64,000 bases of DNA from Lactonifactor sp. BIOML-A5 (GCF_009677585.1 NZ_WKYV01000021.1:74212-138211), one strand, 5' to 3'; positions 35,821 to 45,222 are shown, counted from the stretch's first letter. Notes: generated by a model not told the origin, from the letters alone. Made by a program: numbers and translations.

Positions 35821-36624
35821 TTATTGATTTCCCAGCTTCTTACAATGCTCAACAGAAGTTTTTACAAACTCTTCATACATTGCATCAAAACCCATAGATT
35901 CGATTTTTTCCAAAGCAGTTACGGTAGCCCCTCCCGGGAGCCTGAGGGCAGTTTCAAGATCTTTCAGACTAATATCTGAAGAAAGAATCATCTCCGCGCT
36001 CCCCTTCATTGTCTGGGCAAATAACCGGATTGCCGTATCAGGATTCAATCCGTATTTTTCAGCCTCTTTTACCATTAAGTTAGAAATATGATAGAAGAAT
36101 CCCGGAGCCGAACCATTGAACGGAAGAATCTCTGCCATCATGCCATCCGGAATCTCCTCTACGATGCCGGATAATCTGAGGATAGACGTGACCTTCTCTA
36201 CATCTTCATCTGTACAGTTTGCATTACGCGATACCGCAAATGCCCCTGCTCCTACCCGTGAGCTCATGTTCGGCATACAGATAACAACTTTACAGTCCTC
36301 ACCCAGATGTTCCGTATACCATGGCTGCTCAATACCCGTAACAACTGTCAGCATTAGCTGTCCCGGCCTGTAGCACGCCTTCAGCTCGTCGATAATAAGT
36401 CCTGCCACTTTAGGCGTCACCCCCAGAACCAGCATTTCTGAATGGTCAACCAGATCTTTCATGTTGTCAAATGTCGCATAGCCTTTCGATGCATAGTCTT
36501 TGCGGGTATCTTCATTGATATCATAGATACCGATTTCAGCCGGATTATAATCCTCATTAAGCTCTGCTCCTGTGTGCATTGCACGAATAATGTTTCCTGC
36601 GGCAATAAAACCATAACGTAACAT
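35821..36624 (-). CDS. Pyrroline-5-carboxylate-reductase-like oxidoreductase
   Basis: A 267-residue NAD(P)H-dependent reductase of the ProC family. The N-terminal Rossmann region is atypical (YGFIAAGNIIRAM in place of the usual GxGxMG). The C-terminal dimerisation and substrate region is well conserved: LPFNGSAPGFFYH and LRLPGGATVTALEKIE. ProC reduces pyrroline-5-carboxylate to proline. It begins 17 bp after the radical-SAM activase gene, with AGGTGG before the ATG at 36624, so it is in the glycyl radical enzyme operon. In hydroxyproline degradation the dehydratase product is reduced by just such an enzyme, which is the main clue to the pathway. A related cyclic imine could be the substrate instead. 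Confidence 0.88.
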   Translation of the reverse strand: MLRYGFIAAGNIIRAMHTGAELNEDYNPAEIGIYDINEDTRKDYASKGYATFDNMKDLVDHSEMLVLGVTPKVAGLIIDELKACYRPGQLMLTVVTGIEQPWYTEHLGEDCKVVICMPNMSSRVGAGAFAVSRNANCTDEDVEKVTSILRLSGIVEEIPDGMMAEILPFNGSAPGFFYHISNLMVKEAEKYGLNPDTAIRLFAQTMKGSAEMILSSDISLKDLETALRLPGGATVTALEKIESMGFDAMYEEFVKTSVEHCKKLGNQ

Positions 36625-36641
36625 AATTGTTTCCACCTTTC

Positions 36642-37433
36642 TTAAATGATCGTTTTAATATATTTATTTGTAATACTCATACACCACTCCATGTATTCTT
36701 TTGAAGGTGTTTTAACATCCGGCAGCTGATATGTAAGCCCTAGTTTGCGGTAAGTATCCGTCCCCAGCCGATGATAAGGCAGCAGCTGCAGGCAATCTAC
36801 TCCAGGCAGTTCCATAAGAAATTGCCCTAGCTGCTCCAAATCCGTTTGTGAGTCATTCACTCCCGGAATCAACGGTCTGCGTATAATCAGCTTCATACCA
36901 CTTTTCTCAGCCCCGGCTTTCCGTATATTATGCAAAATAATGTCATTGGGTACACCCGTGTACTTCATATGCGCCTTGGGATCCATAAGTTTCAAATCCA
37001 CAAAAGCGGTGTTTGTATTTTTTAAAATCGGCTCAATCATACTCCATTCTCCATATAAAGAGGTTTCAATACAAGTGTCAATGCCCTCCCAGCATGCGCG
37101 GCTCACCAGATAATAAGTAAATTCCGGCTGAGCAAGGATTTCTCCGCCTGACACGGTCATCCCTCCGCCTGAGTGAAAATAAAACGGAATATCTTTTCGG
37201 ACCTCTGCCATAACTTCTTCAACCGTCATGACAGCCCCATAGGTGATGCTTCCATCCAGGGTAGTCTGGATTCCTTTCTGATGACTTTCCGGAGTTGAAC
37301 ACCACCGGCAGCGCAGCGGGCACCCTTTCAAAAACACAACTGTCCGTAAACCATCTCCATCATAAATAGAACTTTTTTCAATCCGAAGCACAGACCCCTG
37401 AAGATCCATTTTTTCATAACTTTGATATCCCAT
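36642..37433 (-). CDS. Glycyl radical enzyme activase (radical SAM)
   Basis: A 263-residue radical S-adenosylmethionine enzyme. The cluster motif CPLRCRWC supplies Cys38, Cys42 and Cys45. It continues directly into the barrel without the extra ferredoxin-like insert carried by many non-PFL activases, so it has the compact PflA-like layout. It makes the glycyl radical on the partner enzyme encoded 16 bp upstream. The start is the ATG at 37433. Confidence 0.93.
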   Translation of the reverse strand: MGYQSYEKMDLQGSVLRIEKSSIYDGDGLRTVVFLKGCPLRCRWCSTPESHQKGIQTTLDGSITYGAVMTVEEVMAEVRKDIPFYFHSGGGMTVSGGEILAQPEFTYYLVSRACWEGIDTCIETSLYGEWSMIEPILKNTNTAFVDLKLMDPKAHMKYTGVPNDIILHNIRKAGAEKSGMKLIIRRPLIPGVNDSQTDLEQLGQFLMELPGVDCLQLLPYHRLGTDTYRKLGLTYQLPDVKTPSKEYMEWCMSITNKYIKTII

Positions 37434-37449
37434 TTTTCCGCCCTTTCAA

Positions 37450-39831
37450 TCAGCCCCAGTTTGCAATCTCTGTACGCTGGATTATGTCGTCCTGGATATC
37501 CTTGCCCAGTTCTACAAAGAATGCAGTATATCCCGCAACTCTCACCAGCAGATCCTTATGGTCTTCCGGATGCTTCTGTGCATCAATGAGCACCTCAGGA
37601 TCAATAATGTTGTATTGGGTATGATAGATATCCAAAGTACACTGTGTTTTAAGCAGAACCATCATGTTAGTTAACCCGCGCTCGCCTTCCAACAGTTTTG
37701 GATCAATCTTCAAGTTCATCTGGGTCCCCTGGGTAAAACGTGCATGCGGCAAATTACTGATAGATTTCAAAAGGGCCGTGGCTCCATTTACATCCGTACC
37801 TCCCGTGGCGCCAATCCCATCTGCAAGCGGCGTCCATGCCTTCCGTCCGGACGGAAGCGCTCCTACACTCTGTCCGATCGGTACATTGCCGGATACCGGA
37901 AGCATGCCCGCAGTCAGCTTTCCAAAGGGAGAGTCATATTTCTCAATCTGATCTACCAGATAATTGTAGATTTCTCCCGCACAGAAATCTGCTTTCGGAT
38001 CATCGTTGCCGTATTTTGGCGCCTCCATACACATCTTATGAATCTCCTCATATCCATCGAAGTTGGCATCCAATGCTTTGCAAAGTTCATCCATGGACAC
38101 TTTCCTTTCATCGTAGACAAGATATTTCACATCTGCTACAGAGTTTATGATATCTGCCTGCCCGATGATATTGATTCCATTTCCCACATTAAATTCAGCT
38201 CCTCCATTGGCATAATCTTTACCCACCTCCATACAGTGCGGATAGGTAAGAGAAAGTGCCGGTACCGGCCGGTAGTTCTCACTGAGATAATCCAGATAAG
38301 AATTCATGGTTGCCATCGTATGTACAAAATAATCTATTTGCTTTTTAACTGCTGTCATAAAATCATCAAAAGTCTTGAAATTGCGAGGATCACCTGTCTG
38401 AACGGACACCTGTTCACCTGATTTGCGGCTCTTGCCATTTGTCATAACCATATCTAAAACTCCGCCCATGCTGATTTCCCCAATATCCGTGTAGGATTTT
38501 AAGCGGCCTTCCAGATTCGTCTCCACACAGCCGCACGGAGTCCAATCCCATGCCTGTGACAATGGAATCCCCTTATTCAAGAGCATCTTAATCCCTGCAT
38601 CATCATGATAAACTGCCGGCATAGTGCGTCCCATCCGAATACACTCTGCTGCTTTTCTTAAAAATGAATCCGGGTTTTTGGAGATATTGTAGCGCACTGT
38701 CATGTTTGGCTCTTTCAATGCAGTATCTTCTGTTGCCTGAATCGTCATATAGGATAAATCATTCACAGCATCATTACCATACTGGTCGATGCCTCCTGCA
38801 CAGACCTGAACCGTCATATTATAACCTGCAGAAAATGCAGCACTCTCGCCATCCTGAAATAATCCCATCTCCGCAATCTTAATCCAAAAACAATCCAAAA
38901 GTTCCTGTGCATGATCCGGTGTTAATGTACCTTCTGCGATGTCCTTTTTGTAATAGTCAATCAAATACTGATCCATACGTCCCAAGTTATAAGAAGACGC
39001 ATTTTGCTCCATAAAGATACAGAACTCATAAGTAAGCATACTCTGCAGCGCCTCGTAGAAATTACGCGGAGGATTTGCCGGGACATTACGGTTCACCTCG
39101 GCAATCTTAAGCAGCTCGGCCTTACGTATCTCATTCTTTTCTCCTGCTGCCATCTGTTCTGCCAGGTCTGCATGACGGTTAGCAAGTGATATGATACCTT
39201 CGGCTGTAATAATCAGAGATTTATAAAAAATAATCTGCTTCAGCACATCTTCGCCTGCTGCATCATCGAGTGCTGCCAGTTTTTCTTCTGCTTCCTTCTT
39301 AATGCCATTGATCCCTTTTTTCAGCAGTGTTCTCCACCCCGGTGTGTTTTCTCCATATCCGCGGACAAACTTTTTGTCTACATACAGCATACCGCCATCG
39401 CGCATGGTTCTGACATCTTCCGGCATCATCGCATTCCAGCGGTCAAGAACACATTTTCCTCTCCAGTATGGGGCAACTTCTTCCATAAAAAGCTTCTTGT
39501 TTTCTTCTGAAAGGTAAAAAGGGTCGTATTTACGTGTACTGATTGTATCTAACTCCTTCTCGATAACAGAACAGGCGGAATCCGGGTTAAGAATTCCTGC
39601 ACGCGGTTTGAATGCAACTCCTCCTACTAAGAGTTCACGATCCTGTATGAAAATCGGTTTGTTTTCATACACCGTCTTCATGGCTGTCGCCTTTTGAATC
39701 TGCCACGGCTGACCTTCTGTCGCTTTGAATCCCTGTGTTACATAATAAGCATCCAGAATATCCATTTCCACACGGTGGGACATATAATTTTCTCTCAACG
39801 CCTGTATTCTTTTCATATAAGCTTTTGACAT
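37450..39831 (-). CDS. Glycyl radical enzyme of unassigned specificity
   Basis: A 793-residue member of the pyruvate formate-lyase/diol dehydratase superfamily. The radical site is RVAGYTAFF with Gly767 near the C-terminus. The thiyl-radical loop is CGCVET with Cys435 and the general-base candidate Glu437, the C-x-E spacing of dehydratases and lyases other than PFL. Length and C-terminus (ELGKDIQDDIIQRTE) resemble trans-4-hydroxyproline dehydratase, and a ProC-like reductase is in the operon. However, the segment before Pro164-Gly165-Trp166 lacks the His usually present (GYGENT here), and residue 340 is Thr where, as I recall, HypD has Phe. The true substrate is therefore open. AAGGAG supports the start. 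Confidence 0.92.
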   Translation of the reverse strand: MSKAYMKRIQALRENYMSHRVEMDILDAYYVTQGFKATEGQPWQIQKATAMKTVYENKPIFIQDRELLVGGVAFKPRAGILNPDSACSVIEKELDTISTRKYDPFYLSEENKKLFMEEVAPYWRGKCVLDRWNAMMPEDVRTMRDGGMLYVDKKFVRGYGENTPGWRTLLKKGINGIKKEAEEKLAALDDAAGEDVLKQIIFYKSLIITAEGIISLANRHADLAEQMAAGEKNEIRKAELLKIAEVNRNVPANPPRNFYEALQSMLTYEFCIFMEQNASSYNLGRMDQYLIDYYKKDIAEGTLTPDHAQELLDCFWIKIAEMGLFQDGESAAFSAGYNMTVQVCAGGIDQYGNDAVNDLSYMTIQATEDTALKEPNMTVRYNISKNPDSFLRKAAECIRMGRTMPAVYHDDAGIKMLLNKGIPLSQAWDWTPCGCVETNLEGRLKSYTDIGEISMGGVLDMVMTNGKSRKSGEQVSVQTGDPRNFKTFDDFMTAVKKQIDYFVHTMATMNSYLDYLSENYRPVPALSLTYPHCMEVGKDYANGGAEFNVGNGINIIGQADIINSVADVKYLVYDERKVSMDELCKALDANFDGYEEIHKMCMEAPKYGNDDPKADFCAGEIYNYLVDQIEKYDSPFGKLTAGMLPVSGNVPIGQSVGALPSGRKAWTPLADGIGATGGTDVNGATALLKSISNLPHARFTQGTQMNLKIDPKLLEGERGLTNMMVLLKTQCTLDIYHTQYNIIDPEVLIDAQKHPEDHKDLLVRVAGYTAFFVELGKDIQDDIIQRTEIANWG

Positions 39832-40138
39832 GATATACTTCTCCTTTATAAAAGTTTTTAATAAATACCTGATCCGTTATTTAGGGATCGTTCTGCATTC
39901 ACTCTTACCCAGCTGTTACACTTTAACGTCCTTCTCTTGTTAAAATAATAACACTGCTGCCTCCAGATGTGAAATATCCATGTCAAATACTGACATTTAA
40001 AAAGTGAATACCCCCCCCCTTAATTTATGTATTTATCTAAGCTTAAACCGTCCCCCTGTGAATCTTCATAAGCTTTGCGAGCAGTACTCACACTGACGCG
40101 AAGTTACTTGTCGGGCGCGCATCGGGGAACCTCCACGG
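39832..40138. other. 307-bp gap between methyltransferase and glycyl radical enzyme genes
   Basis: No gene is seen. It contains a 17-bp inverted repeat at 39980-39996 (ATGTCA and TGACAT arms around AATAC), a plausible operator, and a run of nine C at 40011-40019. The gap suggests a separate promoter for the glycyl radical enzyme genes, although no clear -10/-35 pair was found. Confidence 0.5.
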
Positions 40139-41557
40139 TCACATATTTTCTATATTAGCAAAATACTGCTCCTCAAGGCCGGATTTCGCCAACACTGCTT
40201 TCACCCTATTTTTTATCTCCTCATCCAATTGCGGGCGATGAGTTTCGTAATATTTTAATAGTCTGTTAGTCTCAGCGTCAACACTGTCCCAGAAATAATC
40301 CGCACCTTTTGCGCTGCGGGAACCGACACGGGGGGCATACAGATCCATAAAATTATCCAGTGTATAATCTGCATCTACGAAACTGCCGTCATGGCCGACT
40401 TCTTTGATTTCCTCAAGATTCAATGTCTCTTCATTCACTTCAATCGGTGTGAAGGCAAATTTAACCTGACGCATAATCTCAAAGTCAATCACCATCTTAT
40501 CAAAGGATGTGGCATTTACACTATCCATAACGCCTCCGGCCTCCATTACCAGGTTAATCCCGTGACGATATGCAGATGAGAATGTCAGCATAGATTCGTA
40601 TCCGGCCTGACAGTTGATTACCGGAGCATCTGTCTGGCATCCGCCGCCTCTGGAAGGCATTCCGTAAAATTTAGCCATATTAGCTCCAAAGCCCTGCATC
40701 AGTGTTCCTTCCGGCGCTGCACATGCGAAGGTAATCCCGCCCCTCATATCGGCGGCTGTTGACTGGATACCAAATACAACCGGAGTTCCCGGACGTATCA
40801 TCTGTGCCAGCGCAATTCCCGCCAAATTTTCCGCTGTGCCGCTTGCGAGGGAACCTGCCATGGAGAGGGAGCCAGTCGCCCCCAGCATAGTAGCCGGGCA
40901 TAGGATTGCCGGCTGTCCATACTCAGCCAGCAGCATTAAGCAGTCCAGCATTCTTTCATCCAGAGACAGCGGTGAATTAGTATTGATCAATGCGATCATT
41001 CTGGGTTTTTCAATCAGAGCTTCTTTGCTGCCAAAGACTTCACAGCTTGCCTCCATAATCAACTCCATCTCGTCAATCATGCCCGTCGGCAGCATAATCG
41101 CCTTGTCTGAATTCAGCAGTGTTGCGTAGAACATCTCGATAGCTGCAGTCTCCTCCGGCACGTCTCCCGGTTGAATCATAATACCGCCATTTATAGAATA
41201 ATTATCGTCTGCATCTACAAGCCTCAGGCATTTGATATAATCCCCCATCGTTCCTCTGCGGCGGTTGCCATCCCGATCATCGATAAAAGCACATCCGTAG
41301 GTGGGGGCAGGATTGACATGGTCACCCCCTATCACCATATCGTATTTAGGATTTCTTGCATAGATTTCAAAGGATTCCGGCGCCATTTTCACCCAATGCA
41401 TCACCTGCTCCTCGGTGAAATATACAATATTGCCTTCTACTTTAATCCCATTTTCTCTGTAGATTTTAAGCGCCTTCTCATTGTAGATCTTCACTCCCAC
41501 CTCGCTCATAATTTCCATTGCTGCTTCATGAATCATCTGCTCTCTTGACTTTGACAT
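40139..41557 (-). CDS. MttB-family methyltransferase, non-pyrrolysine type
   Basis: A 472-residue protein of the trimethylamine methyltransferase family (COG5598-like), recognised from the barrel motifs ILCPATMLGATGSLSMAG, LRGGITFACAAPEG and GMPSRGGGCQTDA. No in-frame TAG occurs, so it is one of the pyrrolysine-free members, known to demethylate betaines such as glycine betaine, proline betaine, carnitine or gamma-butyrobetaine onto a corrinoid protein. No corrinoid protein gene is found nearby, which is unusual. TAAGGAGG supports the start. It lies 26 bp after the TIM-barrel gene in the same direction. Confidence 0.88.
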   Translation of the reverse strand: MSKSREQMIHEAAMEIMSEVGVKIYNEKALKIYRENGIKVEGNIVYFTEEQVMHWVKMAPESFEIYARNPKYDMVIGGDHVNPAPTYGCAFIDDRDGNRRRGTMGDYIKCLRLVDADDNYSINGGIMIQPGDVPEETAAIEMFYATLLNSDKAIMLPTGMIDEMELIMEASCEVFGSKEALIEKPRMIALINTNSPLSLDERMLDCLMLLAEYGQPAILCPATMLGATGSLSMAGSLASGTAENLAGIALAQMIRPGTPVVFGIQSTAADMRGGITFACAAPEGTLMQGFGANMAKFYGMPSRGGGCQTDAPVINCQAGYESMLTFSSAYRHGINLVMEAGGVMDSVNATSFDKMVIDFEIMRQVKFAFTPIEVNEETLNLEEIKEVGHDGSFVDADYTLDNFMDLYAPRVGSRSAKGADYFWDSVDAETNRLLKYYETHRPQLDEEIKNRVKAVLAKSGLEEQYFANIENM

Positions 41558-41583
41558 TTCAGTTACCTCCTTATGGTATGTTG

Positions 41584-42507
41584 TTAACGGTTTCTCACAC
41601 CTACTTTTAATTCGTTTCTCAAGTATGCAATGCTTTCCTCACATGCCTGCCATTCTCTGGCCCGCGCCTCTTCGATTGGTTCATCCGGTCTCAAGAATGG
41701 AATTTCATTTTCAAAAATTATACGATCCATCGGTGATGCTTCTCTGATACGTTTCAGAATTTTCGGCATATCAATGGAACCTTTGCCGCTGGATACTCCC
41801 ACGTCATGTACTCCCATGGGATCGACCACGATCAAATCATCACTGAAGTGACAGCAGGTAGCATAGGGAAGCATCTTCTCCACCGCTTCCTCCGGGCCCT
41901 CGATAACTTGCAGGGAATTCACCGTGTCAATGCAGGCGCCTACCAGAGGGTGATCCAGCTTTTTGATTACCCACAGAACTTCATCTGCGTAAGTATCTGT
42001 ATGGTTTTCAATAGCAATCTGCAATCCCAGTTCTTCCGCCAGAGGCAGCGCCTCCTTAAACTGTTCATATCTGACTGCCAACTGGCGCATAACATCCGGA
42101 TGACAGCAGGAGCCATACAATACTCTGGGACGGATGATATCCAAACTGAATTTTGTCAGTTCACCTCCGATAGCCTTTGTGATCCGCAGAGCTTCTTCCA
42201 CGGTACAATTTACTCTGGAATCACTGCCCGCCTGGAAAGAAGAATTAAACTCAAGGAAAAGTCCACGCTCCTCTGCCGCTGCCTTCACCTCAGCAAGATG
42301 TGCCGGATCCGTAGACTCCAAATCTACCTTTGTGACCTGAAGCCCATCCAGCTCCCACTCTACTGCCTTGTCCATCAATTCCATCAGACTCATAACCCGG
42401 GGAAAGAAATAATCCTTTCCAAATCCCCAGCTTTCTCCGAATCCGAAGAAATGAAGTGTGTAGGTATGCATACCCAGTTTAATTGGTCTGTCACTTCTCT
42501 TATTCAT
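41584..42507 (-). CDS. Xylose-isomerase-like TIM-barrel protein
   Basis: A 307-residue protein of the sugar phosphate isomerase/epimerase superfamily. Metal-binding residues appear in the usual order: Glu in IAIENHTD, Asp in ACIDTVNS, His in CCHFSDDL and Glu in FENEIPF. Such barrels act as epimerases, isomerases or dehydratases on many small molecules. Its place before the methyltransferase and glycyl radical enzyme suggests it processes the same substrate, for example by epimerisation. AAGGAGG precedes the start. Confidence 0.85.
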   Translation of the reverse strand: MNKRSDRPIKLGMHTYTLHFFGFGESWGFGKDYFFPRVMSLMELMDKAVEWELDGLQVTKVDLESTDPAHLAEVKAAAEERGLFLEFNSSFQAGSDSRVNCTVEEALRITKAIGGELTKFSLDIIRPRVLYGSCCHPDVMRQLAVRYEQFKEALPLAEELGLQIAIENHTDTYADEVLWVIKKLDHPLVGACIDTVNSLQVIEGPEEAVEKMLPYATCCHFSDDLIVVDPMGVHDVGVSSGKGSIDMPKILKRIREASPMDRIIFENEIPFLRPDEPIEEARAREWQACEESIAYLRNELKVGVRNR

Positions 42508-42618
42508 TGCATTTCCTCCTTTTTATTTAGTTAACTTGTTTACTTTTTTCTCTAAAAAATTTTTACAGGGTAACCTGTGTGTTTGGATTAATCTCCAAAC
42601 ACACTTTCATGCATTTTT

Positions 42619-43278
42619 TCACTTCACCCTTTCGAATACCTGCTGCATATTTTTGCGTATCAGTCTGTTGCACCTCAGTTCCAACTCCGCACATTTTGCA
42701 GACTCCTCATCGATAGCAGATTCCAGCATCCCCTTGACAATCAGGGGATTCGTCCAGCTAAAATACTCTGCCTCCTCGTCGCTTATCAGTTTCATATTTT
42801 CAATACGCCGCAATATGATGAAATCACGCTTTCTCATATCGCCGTCAAAAAGCAAGGTGAAATAATGAGCCGTATATTCTTCTGAACCGCTTATCGGGAA
42901 TAACTCAAAATAATCCTGGACTGCATTTCCAAATACGGAGTTTCTGGCTCCCCAAAATAGCCGATAATATACATCCGGTCTTTGAAACGCATAGTGATCG
43001 AACAATTCCCATCCCTCTATGTAGATTTCCAAAAGGTTCTTCCCTGAATCCAACAGCTTTCCATAATTCACCATATACTCGTCCAGAAACCGGACGGATG
43101 CAACGGCTATCAGATACTCCAGACTATCAAAGTGCTTATACAAAGCTGCCACCGAACATCCATTTTCCTTTGCGAGTTTCCGTACTGAAATTTCTGATGA
43201 ATCCTGTATCAGAAGCTTATTATAAGTAGATAAGATAAATCTTTTCTTCGTCTCTATCCCCTTGGAATATACTGCCAT
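42619..43278 (-). CDS. TetR-like regulator
   Basis: A 219-residue protein with a TetR-type DNA-binding domain (FILSTYNKLLIQDSSEISVR, then LAKENGCSVAALYKHF) and a C-terminal helical domain. The ATG at 43278 has GAGGAG nine bases upstream and is preferred to 43320. It lies between the MFS transporter and the TIM-barrel gene on the same strand and is the second regulator of the block, with LysR at the other end. Confidence 0.85.
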   Translation of the reverse strand: MAVYSKGIETKKRFILSTYNKLLIQDSSEISVRKLAKENGCSVAALYKHFDSLEYLIAVASVRFLDEYMVNYGKLLDSGKNLLEIYIEGWELFDHYAFQRPDVYYRLFWGARNSVFGNAVQDYFELFPISGSEEYTAHYFTLLFDGDMRKRDFIILRRIENMKLISDEEAEYFSWTNPLIVKGMLESAIDEESAKCAELELRCNRLIRKNMQQVFERVK

Positions 43279-43390
43279 TTGCAAACTCTCCTCATCCTGT
43301 GAACAAATCATTTCCTTCATAATAATGCATTTAGCTCAAAACATCAATATTGAATTTCATGACCTGTACTCAGCAAATAGAAGACGCTTC

Positions 43391-44707
43391 TTAGCCCGCT
43401 CTGTTTTCCTCCGCTTTTAATCTTTTTGCATATCTCGTAGTAATGAGAGCTACGATTACGCCTAATATACCGCACCCAATCGCCCACATCCAGATATAGT
43501 CGTAACCTTTGTTTCCAAATTTATCGATCCAGGAGCCTGCAAGCTTTGCAAAATACACATCCGGCAAATAGCAGAGAGCTGAGATTACGCCCGTAGCAAT
43601 TCCTGTGTATTTCAGCGGTATTCCCACTTCCCCCAGTGTGGCAAAATAAATACCACGCATGCCGGAATAAACAATAGCAAATGCAAATGAAACAGCAATG
43701 CAGAGAACTACCACGCTTTTGGTAACAATCAGTGCCACACACAGAATACTTGATACCATCAGATATATTCCCAGAGTTTTGGATTTTGACCCTATTTTAT
43801 CGGAAATAAAGCCGATCAGGAATGTCATGATTGCCGCAATAATATAATTTCTGATGATAGCAAACAGACTGGCCTGCGTTGCAGATATTCCTAATACACT
43901 TGTAGTATATGCTCCCAAATATCCACTTCCTGCTGACGTAAAAGAATAGCAGAAAAAAATCAGCGCCGATATCATCCAGGTTCCGGGGAGTTTTAACACT
44001 GAAACTATGTTTTTCATGCTGAATGCTGCCTGTTCTTTCTTCGCATCATCCTCTTCCTCCGCCCCGATTACATCAGCAGGAACAAAGATAAACACCAGCA
44101 AGGTAAATAACAGGAAAAGTCCTCCGCTTATGAAAAGCAGCATTTTCCACTGCGCACCTACTGCTGCGGGATCCATATCTCCGCTTGCCAGAGTTGCCTT
44201 ACTCAGCAGTCCCACACCCACAAAGCCGATAACAGTTCCAAAAATACCCCTGACAAATTCTGATGTGGAGAAAAGCCGCCCCTGCTCGTTCTCATCTCCC
44301 ATCTTTCTCGTAAGTTTAAGGTACGCCGACCAGATGAGAAAACTCGTCCCGACACCATAGAGAAAATGGATGATCATGATAGAAGTGCGCCCCGGGACAA
44401 TGCCAAACCAGAAGGAGCACAGCCCCATCACAAGTCCTCCCAGGATGATCAGCCACTTTTCCTTAAATCTGTCTGCAAAAATCCCTCCAAATATATAGCC
44501 CACCATAGAAACCACGCCGTATACCAGACCAAAATCTCCGATAAATTCATTCACATAATCCACTGAAACAACCGGTTTATACTGCGTAAATAATACAACC
44601 ATCTGATCATAGTAGCTGTATCTCAAAAACGTCACATAAACCATCACGCCCGACAACAACGCACATAAAATGACGATAAACCATCTCTTTGCTCCTGTTA
44701 TCTTCAT
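43391..44707 (-). CDS. MFS transporter
   Basis: A 438-residue major facilitator protein with twelve predicted membrane segments and the loop motif GGIFADRFKEKW after segment 2. The ATG at 44707 has AGGAGGAG upstream; the frame to 44782 is unlikely. As first gene of the minus-strand catabolic block it probably imports the substrate degraded by the methyltransferase and glycyl radical enzyme. Direct repeats 80-150 bp upstream may bind a regulator. Confidence 0.9.
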   Translation of the reverse strand: MKITGAKRWFIVILCALLSGVMVYVTFLRYSYYDQMVVLFTQYKPVVSVDYVNEFIGDFGLVYGVVSMVGYIFGGIFADRFKEKWLIILGGLVMGLCSFWFGIVPGRTSIMIIHFLYGVGTSFLIWSAYLKLTRKMGDENEQGRLFSTSEFVRGIFGTVIGFVGVGLLSKATLASGDMDPAAVGAQWKMLLFISGGLFLLFTLLVFIFVPADVIGAEEEDDAKKEQAAFSMKNIVSVLKLPGTWMISALIFFCYSFTSAGSGYLGAYTTSVLGISATQASLFAIIRNYIIAAIMTFLIGFISDKIGSKSKTLGIYLMVSSILCVALIVTKSVVVLCIAVSFAFAIVYSGMRGIYFATLGEVGIPLKYTGIATGVISALCYLPDVYFAKLAGSWIDKFGNKGYDYIWMWAIGCGILGVIVALITTRYAKRLKAEENRAG

Positions 44708-44785
44708 TTGCCTGTCTCCTCCTAACCCATTTCTGCTTCTACCCTTTTCTAGAGATGTAAGCTTTATCTGCTTGCAAGCCAAAAC

Positions 44786-44871
44786 TAACGCGTTAACTTT
44801 TTGGTTTTAAAAAAACCGCTCACTGCTTTCTGTACGATTTCATGGAAATGTGAGCGCGTTAGCTTTTGTGT
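44786..44871. promoter_or_regulatory. Direct repeats upstream of the MFS gene
   Basis: Two similar elements, TAACGCGTTAACTTTTTGG (from 44786) and GAGCGCGTTAGCTTTTGTG (from 44852), lie 66 bp apart, each with a CGCGTTA core. The first contains the palindrome TAACGCGTTA. They are likely operator sites in the control region of the MFS gene. Which regulator binds is unknown. Confidence 0.5.
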
Positions 44872-45025
44872 TAACATCATATGGCATTTATTTTATATTG
44901 TCAAGTTTATATTGGGATGTTTTAATTTTTTGTGAATTATGCACAGTTTTGTTACAATAATTTCTCCATCATTTTTTTATGCATTAGTGTTTATTAGCCA
45001 CGATCACTACTATCTTTCCGACACG

Positions 45026-45047
45026 AAAAAAGAGCCTGTTTCGGCTC
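45026..45047 (-). terminator. Terminator-like hairpin upstream of the MFS gene
   Basis: On the minus strand GAGCC, six bases, GGCTC and then TTTTTT. It lies in the 440-bp gap between the toxin-antitoxin pair and the MFS gene, which has no convincing gene. It may end minus-strand read-through before the catabolic block. Confidence 0.5.
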
Positions 45048-45222
45048 CAAAAACCTTTGAAATTTGCACCTATATGTTTTCCGAATGCTATGTAAAAGTC
45101 TGGTTTATTTTATTTAATAAAAATATGGAATTGCACAAAATATATTTAAGCAGCATTTACATCAGTAAATAATTTGACTTTTTAACTGATATTTTATATA
45201 CTATAGTAAAGAGGTGATGATT

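Noticed and set aside
40011..40019. Run of nine C in the gap before the glycyl radical enzyme gene
   Set aside because: It could be a phase-variable tract, but with no -10/-35 pair around it and no coding frame it is not supported; noted only as part of the gap.
44939..45172. Open frame of 77 codons on the plus strand before the antitoxin gene
   Set aside because: No ribosome site, odd composition, and it runs through a terminator-like hairpin on the other strand.
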